Part shown: piece after piece, positions 27,395 to 36,521 of the stretch | How positions within the stretch are numbered: position 1 is the first letter of the stretch | Layout: each line of letters opens with the position of its first letter | Assembly (NCBI GenBank): GCA_041441555.1 | Contig: JASDSW010000046.1 | Coordinates: 11,652-75,651, forward strand | DNA length: 64,000 nt | Direction of reading: 5' to 3' | From: Pseudaeromonas sp041441555 | GTDB taxonomy: Bacteria > Pseudomonadota > Gammaproteobacteria > Enterobacterales > Aeromonadaceae | Notes under the pieces: model-generated | Seen by the model: only the letters and a program-made list of their open reading frames with translations | Told to the model about the DNA's origin: nothing | The model's database searches: none | Translations under genes and position numbers: made by a program

Positions 27395-28396
27395 ATGAAA
27401 CAAAACAACCATGTCACGATGCAAGCCGGGGTCATCGGCAGCAACTGGGGGCGAGTCCATGTCGCCGGTCTGCGCCAGGCCGGGTGTCAGGTGCAGGCCC
27501 TGATGGCCCATGATGCCGAGCTGGTCGCCCGCATCGCCGCCGAGGAGCAGATCCCCCATGCCGGCACCGAGCTGACCATTCTCGACGGCTGTGAACTGGT
27601 CGCCATCGCCACGCCCACCGCCTCCCACCTGGGGTATCTGCAGGCGCTGCAGGAGCGAGCCGTCCTGTGTGAAAAGCCACTGGGCATGACACCAGATAAT
27701 GAAGCCGCATTTGCGAAGTTACCCTCCGAACGGCTCTATGTCAGTTATCCATTTCCCCACTTGCAGACGGCCCAAGAGCTGACGACGCGGATCCGCCGCG
27801 GCGAGTTGGGGCAACTGCAACGCATCAGCCTGGTGGTCGGCGTCAACCTGCCCTACCCCAAGAGCCCGGTCGAGTGGTTTGTCGAGGACGTGGTGCACCC
27901 CTTCTCGCTGCTCTACACGCTGTTTGACGGGTTCGAGTTTCAGGGTGTCCGTGCCGGGGTTGGCAATAACATGACGGTGCAGTTTCGCTGCCAGGGCGCC
28001 CTGTTTGATGTCCTGTTGTGCGACTGGCCGACACCGGGGCTGCACTTTGATCTGACGCTGGTCGGCAGCCAGAATGCCTATCAGCTGCGCGGCGGTTTTC
28101 GACCGGAACGCGGCTGGTGGTTCGATCCATTGCTGGCGGACGATCTACCCATCACCCCGGGGGAGCCGGCCGCAGACAATCCCTGGATCCGCGCCAACCA
28201 TCAGGTCGCCCGCCATCTGGTGGCCTATCTGCGCGGCGAGCTGACGGCCGCACAGGCCGCCGAACTGGGGCTCTTCAACCTGGAACGGGCTCGCGCCATG
28301 GAGAAGCTGTTTCTACCGCTGTGGCAATGGGCCGGACAAGCGGCGGCCACCTCGGCGCAACCGGCCAGCAGTTTTGACTGGAAGCTGAGTCGCTAA
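27395..28396 (+). CDS. Gfo/Idh/MocA-family NAD(P)-dependent oxidoreductase
   Basis: A 333-residue protein. The N-terminal Rossmann fold starts GVIGSNWGRVH (about residues 12-22), and the catalytic-lysine motif of the family appears as CEKPLGM near residue 93. The C-terminal half is the usual beta-sheet substrate domain, less conserved, with DWPTPGLHFDL and SQNAYQLRGGF. The substrate is not predictable; sugars, inositols or biliverdin-like compounds are typical for the family. It stands 97 bases after phoQ, and no terminator was recognised between them, so read-through is possible. Confidence 0.85.
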   Translation: MKQNNHVTMQAGVIGSNWGRVHVAGLRQAGCQVQALMAHDAELVARIAAEEQIPHAGTELTILDGCELVAIATPTASHLGYLQALQERAVLCEKPLGMTPDNEAAFAKLPSERLYVSYPFPHLQTAQELTTRIRRGELGQLQRISLVVGVNLPYPKSPVEWFVEDVVHPFSLLYTLFDGFEFQGVRAGVGNNMTVQFRCQGALFDVLLCDWPTPGLHFDLTLVGSQNAYQLRGGFRPERGWWFDPLLADDLPITPGEPAADNPWIRANHQVARHLVAYLRGELTAAQAAELGLFNLERARAMEKLFLPLWQWAGQAAATSAQPASSFDWKLSR

Positions 28397-28429
28397 CGCC
28401 AAGATCAAGGGTGGAGTCGCAAGAGCGCC

Positions 28430-28891
28430 TCAAGGCTGCCGGATATAGCGCAGGTAGCCTTGCTCGCTGTTCGCGCCCAGGTAGTGGTACAGGCGGTTGC
28501 CACTGACCTGCAGATGCATCTGCGGTAAAAAATTGGCCTCAATCGTGTCGGCCGAATTACCCAGGCAGTCGGGCTTGCCATTGTGGTGCGGAGTACCGAG
28601 CGTCACAAAATAGCGGCTGCCCTCCTGGCGGATCTTCGCCTTGGCGCGAAACGAAAACAGCTCACCATCCGGCGACTGACTCTGCTCGGCCAGATAGCCA
28701 TCCGGCGTGATGTGTAGCACCGAGTGGCGGCAATCGACCGGCACATTGACCGAGGCGCCGACCAGGCGCCAGTGACCAAAGATGGCCGCTGGATTGGCCT
28801 CCTGCACGCCGCCCTGCGCTGATTCGACCGTCTGTCCCCCGACACTGCTGCCCACGAGCAGGCTGGCGAGCACCCATGTTTGCCATCTCAT
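28430..28891 (-). CDS. Exported protein of unknown function
   Basis: A 153-residue protein. The ATG at 28891 is chosen because a GGGAGAGAGGG stretch lies just upstream and because it puts the signal peptide first (RWQTWVLASLLVGSSVGG). The mature part has a lipocalin-like start (IFGHWRLVGASVNV), two cysteines (DCRHS and DCLGN) and a C-terminal repeat of aromatic residues (LYHYLGANSEQGYLRYI). I do not recognise the family; a small beta-barrel is a guess. It converges with the oxidoreductase gene. Confidence 0.65.
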   Translation of the reverse strand: MRWQTWVLASLLVGSSVGGQTVESAQGGVQEANPAAIFGHWRLVGASVNVPVDCRHSVLHITPDGYLAEQSQSPDGELFSFRAKAKIRQEGSRYFVTLGTPHHNGKPDCLGNSADTIEANFLPQMHLQVSGNRLYHYLGANSEQGYLRYIRQP

Positions 28892-28996
28892 CGTCCCTCT
28901 CTCCCTGCCGGTGTGTTCCGTGGCCATTTGTCGAATTAGAGCGAATGCCCTCCTATAAGTTCCGGAAATTACGAAACATTTTCAAAAGCGTGCGGT

Positions 28997-29017
28997 TGAT
29001 CGAACAAATATCGATCA
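28997..29017. promoter_or_regulatory. Inverted repeat upstream of glgX (candidate operator)
   Basis: TGATCGA (28997-29003) and TCGATCA (29011-29017) form perfect seven-base arms with a seven-base AT-rich centre, in the 280-base AT-rich region between the divergent exported-protein gene and glgX. The form suits a dimeric regulator; no family is assigned. Confidence 0.4.
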
Positions 29018-29170
29018 TTTTCATTACTCCCAAGAGCCCATTTTGGTTTCATGTGGATACTTTCGGTCGTAAATATCGCGCTTTTTTTATGCATCCTCTT
29101 CCCCAGCGCGCCATATGCAGTACCATAAGTACCGCTGGAAGTGATAGTTGACAGGATGTTGGAGAAGAAC

Positions 29171-31246
29171 ATGAGCAGAACCGTTTCCGCAGGCCACTGC
29201 CGCGAATTGGGAGCAACCGTCGAACACGACGGGGTCAATTTCGCCATTTGGGGTCGTTTTGCCAAGGAGATGGAGCTGCTACTGTTCCGTTTTGAATCCG
29301 ACCTGCACCCCGAGATCATCCGGCTGACGGCCCCGACCCACAGATCCGGTTACTACTGGCACGTCCACGTCTCTGGCGTGCGGGAGGGTCAGCTTTATGG
29401 CTGGCGCATACCCAGCCAACTGCTCAACATGCCGGGGAATCGCTGGGATCCGCAGAAGGTGCTGCTCGATCCTTACTCCAAACGCATCGTGTTGCCCGAG
29501 AACTACGACCGCCAGCAGGCGGCCCGTCCCGGCAGCAACCTGGGCTGTTGTGCCAAGAGCGCCGTCATCGATATCTCGCGCTACGACTGGGAGGACGATC
29601 GCATGCCCCGCCATGCGCTCTCCGCCTCCATCATCTACGAGATGCACGTCGCCGGCTTCACCAAGGATCCCAGCTCAGGGCTGCCCTGCGCCCGTCGCGG
29701 TACCTATGCCGGGGTCATCGACAAGATCCCCTATCTCAAGGAGTTGGGGGTCACCGCCGTGGAGCTGCTGCCGGTGTTCCAATTCGATCCGCAAGATGCC
29801 CGTCCCGGCAAGAGCAACTACTGGGGCTATAGCCCGATGGGCTTCTTTGCCCCTCACGCCGCCTACTCCAGCGATGCCAGCTACCGCGGCGTGCTCGATG
29901 AGTTCCGCGACATGGTCAAGGCGCTGCACAAGGCCGATATCGAGGTCATTCTCGATGTGGTCTATAACCACACCGCCGAGGGGGACGACAACGGCCCCAC
30001 CTTCTGCTACCGGGGGCTGGATAACTCGGCGTTTTACATCCTCGATGAGACCCGCAGCTTCAACACCAACTATTCAGGCTGTGGCAACACCCTCAATGCC
30101 TCGCACCCCATGACCAAACGGCTGATCAGTGACAGCCTGAAGTTCTGGAAAGAAGAGATGCATGTCGATGGCTTCCGCTTTGATCTGGCGGCCATCCTCT
30201 CCCGCGACAAGAACGGTCAACCCTTAAGCGACCCGCCGACGCTGCAGGCCATCGACAGCGACTACACGCTGGCCGAGACCAAGATCTTCGCCGAAGCCTG
30301 GGATGCCAGCGGCCTCTATCAGGTCGGTCGCATGGCCGGTGCCCGCTGGCGGGAGTGGAATGGCCACTTCCGCGACGATGTCCGCAGCTTCGTCAAGGGC
30401 GACCGCGGCATGGTCCCTCGGCTGGCCAGCCGACTGACCGGCAGCCCCGATATCTATCAGGCCCCCTATGCCGATCCGCACAAGAGCCTGAACTTCGTCA
30501 CCTGCCACGACGGTTTCACCCTGTGGGATCTGGTCAGCTATGACCATAAGCACAACCTGGATAACGGCGAAGAGAACCGTGACGGCGCCGATGCCAACTA
30601 CAGCTGGAACCACGGGGTGGAAGGACCGACCGAGGATCCGCAGATCCGCGCCCTGCGTCTGCGTCAGGCTAAAAACCTGATGACCATCAACCTGATCTCG
30701 GTCGGCACGCCCATGATGCTGATGGGAGATGAGCGGCTACGCACCCAATTCGGCAACAACAACGCCTATTGCCAGGACAATTCGATCAGCTGGATGAACT
30801 GGCAGAGCACTCCCGAGGGCGAGGAGATGTTCCGCTTCATGCGCGAACTGCTCAGCTACCGCCTGATCCGTCAGGACTCGATGCCGGAGCTGATCTCGCT
30901 GGGTGAGGCGCTGGAGCACGCCCGCATCGTCTGGCACGGCACCCGCCCCTTCGCCCCGGACTGGGGGGACGATTCGCGCTCCATCGGCTTGACCGCCTAC
31001 TCCCTGGGTCACCAGGCGGATTACTACGCCTTCTTCAACGCCTACTGGGAACCGCTGGAGGTGGAGTTACCCCCCCCACCCCACAACCCGACTGGCAACT
31101 GGTTGCGGCTGGTGGATACCAGCCTGCCGGCCCCGGACGATATTAACTCTCACGGCCGTCCGCTGCAGGAGGTTGGCCCCACCTACCGAGTCGATGCGCG
31201 CTCCATCGTGCTGCTAGTCTGCGCCAGCGAGCCGGCTCAGGATTGA
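29171..31246 (+). CDS. glgX: Glycogen debranching protein GlgX (isoamylase type, GH13)
   Basis: A 691-residue enzyme that hydrolyses alpha-1,6 branches of phosphorylase-limit glycogen. An N-terminal CBM48-like domain (about residues 1-130) precedes the GH13 barrel. Catalytic residues are visible: the nucleophile Asp in GFRFDLAAIL, the acid Glu in FAEAWD, and HD in TCHDGFTLWDLVSYD. Downstream text GEENRDGADANYSWNHGVEG matches the GlgX group. The ATG at 29171 has GGAG six bases upstream; a GTG at 29141 and ATG at 29156 are in frame but less well placed. glgC is about 21 kb away, so there is no glg operon here. Confidence 0.92.
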   Translation: MSRTVSAGHCRELGATVEHDGVNFAIWGRFAKEMELLLFRFESDLHPEIIRLTAPTHRSGYYWHVHVSGVREGQLYGWRIPSQLLNMPGNRWDPQKVLLDPYSKRIVLPENYDRQQAARPGSNLGCCAKSAVIDISRYDWEDDRMPRHALSASIIYEMHVAGFTKDPSSGLPCARRGTYAGVIDKIPYLKELGVTAVELLPVFQFDPQDARPGKSNYWGYSPMGFFAPHAAYSSDASYRGVLDEFRDMVKALHKADIEVILDVVYNHTAEGDDNGPTFCYRGLDNSAFYILDETRSFNTNYSGCGNTLNASHPMTKRLISDSLKFWKEEMHVDGFRFDLAAILSRDKNGQPLSDPPTLQAIDSDYTLAETKIFAEAWDASGLYQVGRMAGARWREWNGHFRDDVRSFVKGDRGMVPRLASRLTGSPDIYQAPYADPHKSLNFVTCHDGFTLWDLVSYDHKHNLDNGEENRDGADANYSWNHGVEGPTEDPQIRALRLRQAKNLMTINLISVGTPMMLMGDERLRTQFGNNNAYCQDNSISWMNWQSTPEGEEMFRFMRELLSYRLIRQDSMPELISLGEALEHARIVWHGTRPFAPDWGDDSRSIGLTAYSLGHQADYYAFFNAYWEPLEVELPPPPHNPTGNWLRLVDTSLPAPDDINSHGRPLQEVGPTYRVDARSIVLLVCASEPAQD

Positions 31247-31436
31247 CGGTCAGCGGGGGGTGCCCAAACGCGCCCCGCTACCGGATCGCCAGATCGCAAT
31301 TTTCATCTCCCACCGCGCCAGAGGGCAGGAAGCGCTTGCCCTACGCCCGGATCCGCGCTCGAATGTCACGCTTTCATTCCAAACACGATGAGCCGGCGGC
31401 GCGCCGTGACCATCGACTGTCATCAGGAGGAGACAC

Positions 31437-32237
31437 ATGGGACATTGGCTTTTGCTGATCGCACTGAGTAACCCATGGGCCCAGTTATCGACCCCGGCCC
31501 AGGGCAGACCCGATCCCATCGGCAGCTACAGCGCCGGCTGCCTGCAAGGCGCACAAAAAATGCCGTTGCAAAGCGAGGGCTACCAGTTACTGCGCCCCGA
31601 GCAGCATCGCTACTATGGTCACCCGGCCCTCATTCATTACCTGCACGATCTGGTCAACCGAGCTCAGGCCAAGGGGCTTCCCCCTCTGCTGATCGGTGAC
31701 ATGGCCATGGTGCGGGGCGGCCCCTTTGCCAGCGGCCACAGCAGCCACCAGACCGGGTTGGATGTCGATATCTGGTTTCGCTTTGCCAAGCCCAGGTTAA
31801 CCCCCCGTCAGCTGGCGGATCCCAAGCCTTATGACATGGTCAATGGCCGCAACGATCAGGTCAGCAGTGCCTTTACCACCCAGCAGCTGACACTGCTGCG
31901 CCTGGCAGCCACCGACAACCGGGTCGAACGCATCTTCGTCCATCCGGCCATCAAGCTGGCCCTGTGCCAGCAGGCCAGTGGTGATCGACACTGGCTGCAG
32001 CGCATCCGCCCCTGGTATGGTCACCGCGCCCACCTGCACGTTCGTCTGCGTTGCCCGGTCGGATCTCGTGACTGCAAGCCGCAAAAAGCCATCCCACCCG
32101 GGGATGGGTGTGGCAGCGAGCTGATGAGCTGGTTCTCCGGGCCGACCGAGGTCAGCAGCACGCCCAGGGTGCGCAAGCTGCCGCAACTGCCGGGGCGCTG
32201 CGAGGCCATGCTTCCTCATCGGGATTACCAGTCATGA
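31437..32237 (+). CDS. mepA: Penicillin-insensitive murein endopeptidase
   Basis: A 266-residue periplasmic LAS-type metallopeptidase that cuts D-Ala-meso-DAP cross-links. A short signal sequence is followed by PIGSYSAGCLQGA. Zinc-binding motifs are SGHSSHQTGLDVDIWFR (H-x6-D form) and WYGHRAHLHVRLRCP. Six or more cysteines fit the disulfides known for MepA. The start has GGAGGAGA shortly upstream. The gene lies between glgX and ybiT as its own unit. Confidence 0.93.
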   Translation: MGHWLLLIALSNPWAQLSTPAQGRPDPIGSYSAGCLQGAQKMPLQSEGYQLLRPEQHRYYGHPALIHYLHDLVNRAQAKGLPPLLIGDMAMVRGGPFASGHSSHQTGLDVDIWFRFAKPRLTPRQLADPKPYDMVNGRNDQVSSAFTTQQLTLLRLAATDNRVERIFVHPAIKLALCQQASGDRHWLQRIRPWYGHRAHLHVRLRCPVGSRDCKPQKAIPPGDGCGSELMSWFSGPTEVSSTPRVRKLPQLPGRCEAMLPHRDYQS

Positions 32238-32306
32238 CTCCCCGCCACTCGATGCCCCCAGGGGGATGACTGCCCAAGGATTTCATCGTACGCAGCCCCC
32301 TGCGCT

Positions 32307-32335
32307 TTGAACTTTGTGAGCAAGATCGCTACTAT
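32307..32335 (+). promoter_or_regulatory. Predicted sigma-70 promoter for ybiT
   Basis: TTGAAC (32307-32312) and TACTAT (32330-32335) are 17 bases apart. Transcription from here would give a leader of roughly 170 bases, which includes a 7-bp stem (GTCCACG at 32358-32364 with CGTGGAC at 32380-32386). Leaders of this kind are common on ABC-F genes. Confidence 0.45.
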
Positions 32336-32512
32336 ATCGCCAGTTTTTTTATGCTCAGTCCACGGTGACACGCCAAGTTCGTGGACTCATCATTCGCCTC
32401 ACCGGCCGGAGTGCCCTCCCGCTCACCACCAACCGCAGCACCGGGTTGGCCGGGCGGCTCACGCCATCCTCGCGCCGGTTAGTTTTCGACTGAACCTTTA
32501 GGAATCACCGCT

Positions 32513-34108
32513 GTGCTTATTAGTAACAACATCACGATGCAGTTCGGCAGCAAACCGCTGTTTGAAAACATCTGCGTCAAATTCGGCGACGGCAACCGCT
32601 ATGGTCTGATCGGTGCCAACGGTTGCGGCAAGTCCACCTTCATGAAGATCTTGGGTGGCGATCTGGAGCCCTCCGCCGGCAACGTGGCCCTCGATCCGAA
32701 CGAGCGCATCGGTAAGCTCAAACAGGATCAGTTCGCCTACGAAGAGATGCGAGTGATCGACGTGGTGATGATGGGCCACACCGAGTTGTGGGCAGCCATG
32801 ACCGAACGCGACGCCATCTACGCCAATCTGGAAGCCAGCGACGATGACTACATGCGCGCCGCCGAGCTGGAAGGCAAGGTCGCCGAGTATGACGGCTACA
32901 CCGCCGAAGCCCGCGCCGGCGAACTCCTGCTGGGCGTCGGCATCCCGGTGGAACAGCATCTAGGCCCGATGAGTGAAGTGGCCCCCGGCTGGAAGCTGCG
33001 GGTGTTGCTGGCCCAGGCGCTGTTCTCCAACCCGGATATCCTGCTGCTGGACGAACCGACCAACAACCTGGACATCCACACCATCAGTTGGCTGGAGCAG
33101 ATGCTTAACAGCCGTAACAGCACCATGATCATCATCTCGCACGACCGTCACTTCCTGAACATGGTCTGCACCCACATGGCCGATCTGGACTACGGTGAGC
33201 TGCGCGTCTACCCCGGCAACTACGACGACTACATGACCGCGGCCACCCAGGCCCGCGAGCGTTTGCTCTCTGACAACGCCAAGAAGAAGGCGCAGATCGC
33301 CGATCTGCAATCATTCGTCAGCCGCTTTAGCGCCAACGCCTCCAAGTCCCGTCAGGCGACCTCGCGCCTGAAGCAGATCGACAAGATCCAGCTCGAAGAG
33401 GTGAAGGCTTCCAGTCGGCAGAACCCCTTCATCCGCTTCGAGCAGGAGAAGAAGCTCTACCGCAACATCCTGGAGGTGGAAGCTCTGGCCAAGGGTTACG
33501 ACCATGGTCCGCTGTTCAAGGATTTCCGCCTGATGGTGGAAGTGGGCGAGAAGATCGCGGTGATCGGGACCAACGGTATCGGTAAATCAACCCTGCTCAA
33601 GACGCTAGTCGGCGAGCTGACTCCGGATAGTGGCACCATCAAGTGGTCGGAAAACGCCAAGATCGGCTACTACGCCCAGGACCACGCCGCCGATTTCGAG
33701 ACCGACAGCAGCGTCTTTGACTGGATGGCGCAGTGGAAGCAAGAGAGCGACGACGAGCAGGCGGTGCGCAGCATCTTGGGGCGTCTGCTGTTCAGCCAGG
33801 ATGACATCAAGAAGTCGGTCAAGGTGCTCTCCGGTGGCGAGAAGGGACGCATGCTGTTTGGCAAGCTGATGTTGCAGCGCCCCAACATCCTCATCATGGA
33901 CGAACCGACCAACCACCTGGATATGGAATCCATCGAATCGCTGAACATGGCGCTGGAGATGTATCAAGGCACCCTGATCTTCGTCTCGCACGACCGCGAG
34001 TTCGTCAGCTCCCTGGCGACCCGAGTGCTGGAGATCACCCCGCAGAAGATCGTCGACTTCGGTGGCACCTACGAAGAGTACCTGCGCAGCCAGGGCATCG
34101 AGGGCTGA
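32513..34108 (+). CDS. ybiT: ABC-F family translation factor YbiT
   Basis: A 531-residue soluble protein with two ABC ATPase domains joined by the P-site tRNA-interaction linker (about residues 240-320, KKKAQIADLQSFVSRFSA). Walker A motifs are GANGCGKST and GTNGIGKST; Walker B/DEPT motifs are LLLDEPTNNLD and LIMDEPTNHLD. Similarity to E. coli YbiT is nearly end to end. It has no membrane domain; ABC-F proteins act at the ribosomal E site. The start codon is GTG at 32513 with AGGA about nine bases upstream, giving the conserved N-terminus (M)LISNNITMQFG. A strong terminator follows. Confidence 0.95.
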   Translation: MLISNNITMQFGSKPLFENICVKFGDGNRYGLIGANGCGKSTFMKILGGDLEPSAGNVALDPNERIGKLKQDQFAYEEMRVIDVVMMGHTELWAAMTERDAIYANLEASDDDYMRAAELEGKVAEYDGYTAEARAGELLLGVGIPVEQHLGPMSEVAPGWKLRVLLAQALFSNPDILLLDEPTNNLDIHTISWLEQMLNSRNSTMIIISHDRHFLNMVCTHMADLDYGELRVYPGNYDDYMTAATQARERLLSDNAKKKAQIADLQSFVSRFSANASKSRQATSRLKQIDKIQLEEVKASSRQNPFIRFEQEKKLYRNILEVEALAKGYDHGPLFKDFRLMVEVGEKIAVIGTNGIGKSTLLKTLVGELTPDSGTIKWSENAKIGYYAQDHAADFETDSSVFDWMAQWKQESDDEQAVRSILGRLLFSQDDIKKSVKVLSGGEKGRMLFGKLMLQRPNILIMDEPTNHLDMESIESLNMALEMYQGTLIFVSHDREFVSSLATRVLEITPQKIVDFGGTYEEYLRSQGIEG

Positions 34109-34143
34109 TTTCGAGCGTTACTGCCGTAGACGGCTGAACAGCA

Positions 34144-34172
34144 AAACGGGCGGATAATCCGCCCGTTTTTTT
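34144..34172 (+). terminator. Rho-independent terminator of ybiT
   Basis: Eleven-base arms, AAACGGGCGGA and TCCGCCCGTTT, with a TAA loop and a seven-T tract (34166-34172), 36 bases after the stop codon. Confidence 0.93.
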
Positions 34173-34250
34173 GGTTTCGGCGGCAGATTCTCCATCGCCA
34201 CCGGGCTGTGCTAGATTAGGCCCCCTCACTGACTCATAAAAACCGCCCGC

Positions 34251-35162
34251 ATGTCCCAACCGACCGCCATGACCCAGCGCCCTGACAGCCTTCCGCGACC
34301 GGCCGATGCCAGCACCTGCGTGTTACCGCCGGGCCCCTGGAGTCATCTGCTCGACGGGCTCTGCGCCCGTTTCCCGGCAGTGCCGAAAGCGATCTGGCAG
34401 CAGCGTCTGGCGCAGGGGCGCGTGCTCGATCCCCAGCTCCAGCCCCTGGCCGCCGACAGCCCCTACCGGCACGGGTTGCAAATTTACTATTTCCGCGAGG
34501 TGGCCAACGAGCGACCTATCCCCTTTGGCGAGCAGATCCTCTATCAGGACAACCACCTGCTGGTGGCCGACAAACCGCCGTTTCTACCAGTGATCCCCAG
34601 TGGCGGCTATGTCGAGCAGACGCTGCTGCGACGCTTGAGCCGACGCTTGGGGAATGCCGATCTGCAACCGCTGCATCGGCTGGATCGCCATACCCGCGGC
34701 CTGGTGCTGTTCTCGGTCAACCGGACCACCCGCGGGCGCTATCAGGCACTGTTTCGCGATCAATTGATCCACAAGCTCTACGAGGCGATCGCACCGGCCC
34801 TGCCGCAGCTGGTTTTTCCCCACGTTCGGGAGTCACGCATCGAGCGGGACGAGCGCTTCTTCCGTTCGCGCGAAGTGGCAGGCCCGAGCAATGCACAGAC
34901 CCGGATGACCATCATCGCGCGGCAGGGTGACCGTTGCCGCTATCAGCTGGAACCCGTCACCGGTAAGAAGCATCAGCTGCGCCTGCATCTGGCGGCGCTG
35001 GGCGCCCCTATCGAAAACGACGCCCTTTACCCCGAGGTGGATGATGCGCTGGCCGACGATTTCAGTCGCCCCTTGCAGTTGCTGGCGCGCGAGGTCCGCT
35101 TTACGGATCCGGTGACAGGAATGCCCCAGTACTTCGTCACCCGGCAATCCTTGAGTTGGTGA
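34251..35162 (+). CDS. RluA-family pseudouridine synthase
   Basis: A 303-residue enzyme that isomerises uridine in RNA. The catalytic motif HRLDRHTRGLVLF carries the essential Asp, and KKHQLRLHLAALGAPI is the second family motif. An N-terminal stretch of about 80 residues (LLDGLCARFPAVPKAIWQQRLAQGRV) resembles a degenerate S4 domain. The RNA target cannot be read from the sequence; the sequence is unlike canonical RluA, RluC and RluD in detail. A short first segment before PPGPWSHLL may be overlong, but the ATG at 34251 is the only clear start. Confidence 0.87.
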   Translation: MSQPTAMTQRPDSLPRPADASTCVLPPGPWSHLLDGLCARFPAVPKAIWQQRLAQGRVLDPQLQPLAADSPYRHGLQIYYFREVANERPIPFGEQILYQDNHLLVADKPPFLPVIPSGGYVEQTLLRRLSRRLGNADLQPLHRLDRHTRGLVLFSVNRTTRGRYQALFRDQLIHKLYEAIAPALPQLVFPHVRESRIERDERFFRSREVAGPSNAQTRMTIIARQGDRCRYQLEPVTGKKHQLRLHLAALGAPIENDALYPEVDDALADDFSRPLQLLAREVRFTDPVTGMPQYFVTRQSLSW

Positions 35163-35210
35163 TGCATACAGCCTGACCGCGGAACCCGAGGTCAGGCCGT
35201 ATCACCGATC

Positions 35211-35630
35211 TTAGCGACGGCCCAACAGAGCACTTAGTCGCACGCTGGGCCACAGGGCGTAAGGACCATCCCCCAGCAGGGCCAGCACCAGTTGGCTGAC
35301 CGCCCAGAACGCGGGGAACTCCCAACCGCCATTGGGGGAGGAAAACACCCAGCCGTTACCGGCATGCACCACCCAGGCCCCCAGGATCACCGGCAGTTGC
35401 AACAAGGCTACCCAGCGCACCTGCACCCCGGCAATCAGCAGCAGACCACCACCGGCTTCCGCCGCCATGGTCAGCCAGGCAAAGGCGGCTGGAATACCCA
35501 GCGAGGCAAAGTAGCCCACGGTGCCGGCCGGTGTGAACACCAGGATCTTCATCAGGCCATGGGCCAGAAACATCACCCCCAGACTTATGCGCAGCAACAA
35601 GGCAGCATAATCAGCAGTACGAGTCGTCAT
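35211..35630 (-). CDS. DoxX-family membrane protein
   Basis: A 139-residue protein with four membrane helices; the first, LLLRISLGVMFLAHGLMKIL, is the DoxX signature. The ATG at 35630 has GGAG six bases upstream. The family is linked to oxidoreductase partners and redox stress, but the biochemical role is unsettled. It lies 36 bases downstream of the extradiol dioxygenase gene on the same strand, so they are probably co-transcribed. Confidence 0.85.
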   Translation of the reverse strand: MTTRTADYAALLLRISLGVMFLAHGLMKILVFTPAGTVGYFASLGIPAAFAWLTMAAEAGGGLLLIAGVQVRWVALLQLPVILGAWVVHAGNGWVFSSPNGGWEFPAFWAVSQLVLALLGDGPYALWPSVRLSALLGRR

Positions 35631-35666
35631 CTTATTCTCCATCATCGTCATATTTAATCGATGGCC

Positions 35667-36446
35667 TCAGCGGCCAATGGTGCTGGTGCCAAATTGCACC
35701 GAGCGGTGAGAAAACGAGCCAAATTCAAACCCGGTGACTGGAAAGCTCAACGCCTCCCCAGGCTGACTGGCGCCCATGGCCACAAACAGCGGCACCAGAT
35801 GGTCGGCGGTCGGTACCGACTCCCGGGCCCCCGGCGCCGAAGGCCAATCACACAGAGCAGACCAATCCCGCGCCAAGAGTCTCTCGGCCAGCCACTCATC
35901 GAAGGCCCGCGCCCAGGGCGCCACCACGCCATCCGGGGTCCACTGCCGCAGATTGTGCGTCAACAGGCCACTGGTGATGATGAGCACCCCCTCCTCGCGT
36001 AGCGGTGCCAGAGTGGCCCCCAGTTGCATCAGGGCGGCCGGATCCTGGCTGGGCAGCGAGATCTGCAGCAGCGGCACATCCGCTTCCGGGTAGAGCCCCA
36101 GCATCGGGATCCAAACTCCGTGATCCCACCCGCGCTCCGGGCGTTCGCCATAGGAGACGCCGGCTTCTTGCAGCAGCTCGCCGACCCGCCGGGCCAGCTC
36201 CGGCGCCCCGGGCGCTGGATAGCTCAGCTGGTAGTAGCTCTCGGGAAAGCCATAAAAGTCATAGATCAGCGGCTGCGTGTCGGTGGCGCCCAGCATCAGC
36301 GGCCGGGTTTCCCAGTGGGCCGAGATCATCAGCACCGCTCGCGGGCGAGGCAGCGCCGCCCCCCAGGCTTGCCATTCGGCCAACCGCCGCGGTTGCTCAA
36401 TCGTCATCGGACTCCCGTGACCAATAAACAGAACCGGCATCGTCAT
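35667..36446 (-). CDS. ygiD: 4,5-DOPA-type extradiol dioxygenase (YgiD family)
   Basis: A 259-residue enzyme of the class III extradiol dioxygenase (LigB) superfamily. Metal-binding histidines are in FIGHGSPM, ISAHWE and GWDHGVWIP, and the typical TGFEFGSFSHRSVQFG closes the sequence. The ATG at 36446 is preceded by AGGAG. YgiD-type enzymes open the ring of L-DOPA; the physiological substrate is uncertain. A LysR regulator is divergent, 75 bases away, and DoxX is downstream. Confidence 0.9.
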   Translation of the reverse strand: MTMPVLFIGHGSPMTIEQPRRLAEWQAWGAALPRPRAVLMISAHWETRPLMLGATDTQPLIYDFYGFPESYYQLSYPAPGAPELARRVGELLQEAGVSYGERPERGWDHGVWIPMLGLYPEADVPLLQISLPSQDPAALMQLGATLAPLREEGVLIITSGLLTHNLRQWTPDGVVAPWARAFDEWLAERLLARDWSALCDWPSAPGARESVPTADHLVPLFVAMGASQPGEALSFPVTGFEFGSFSHRSVQFGTSTIGR

Positions 36447-36521
36447 CCTATTTCTCCTCTTGGGCTCGTTGCCCGATGACGCCATAATAAGGTTTCCAAA
36501 TTTTGCGAGAAGACGGCAGAT

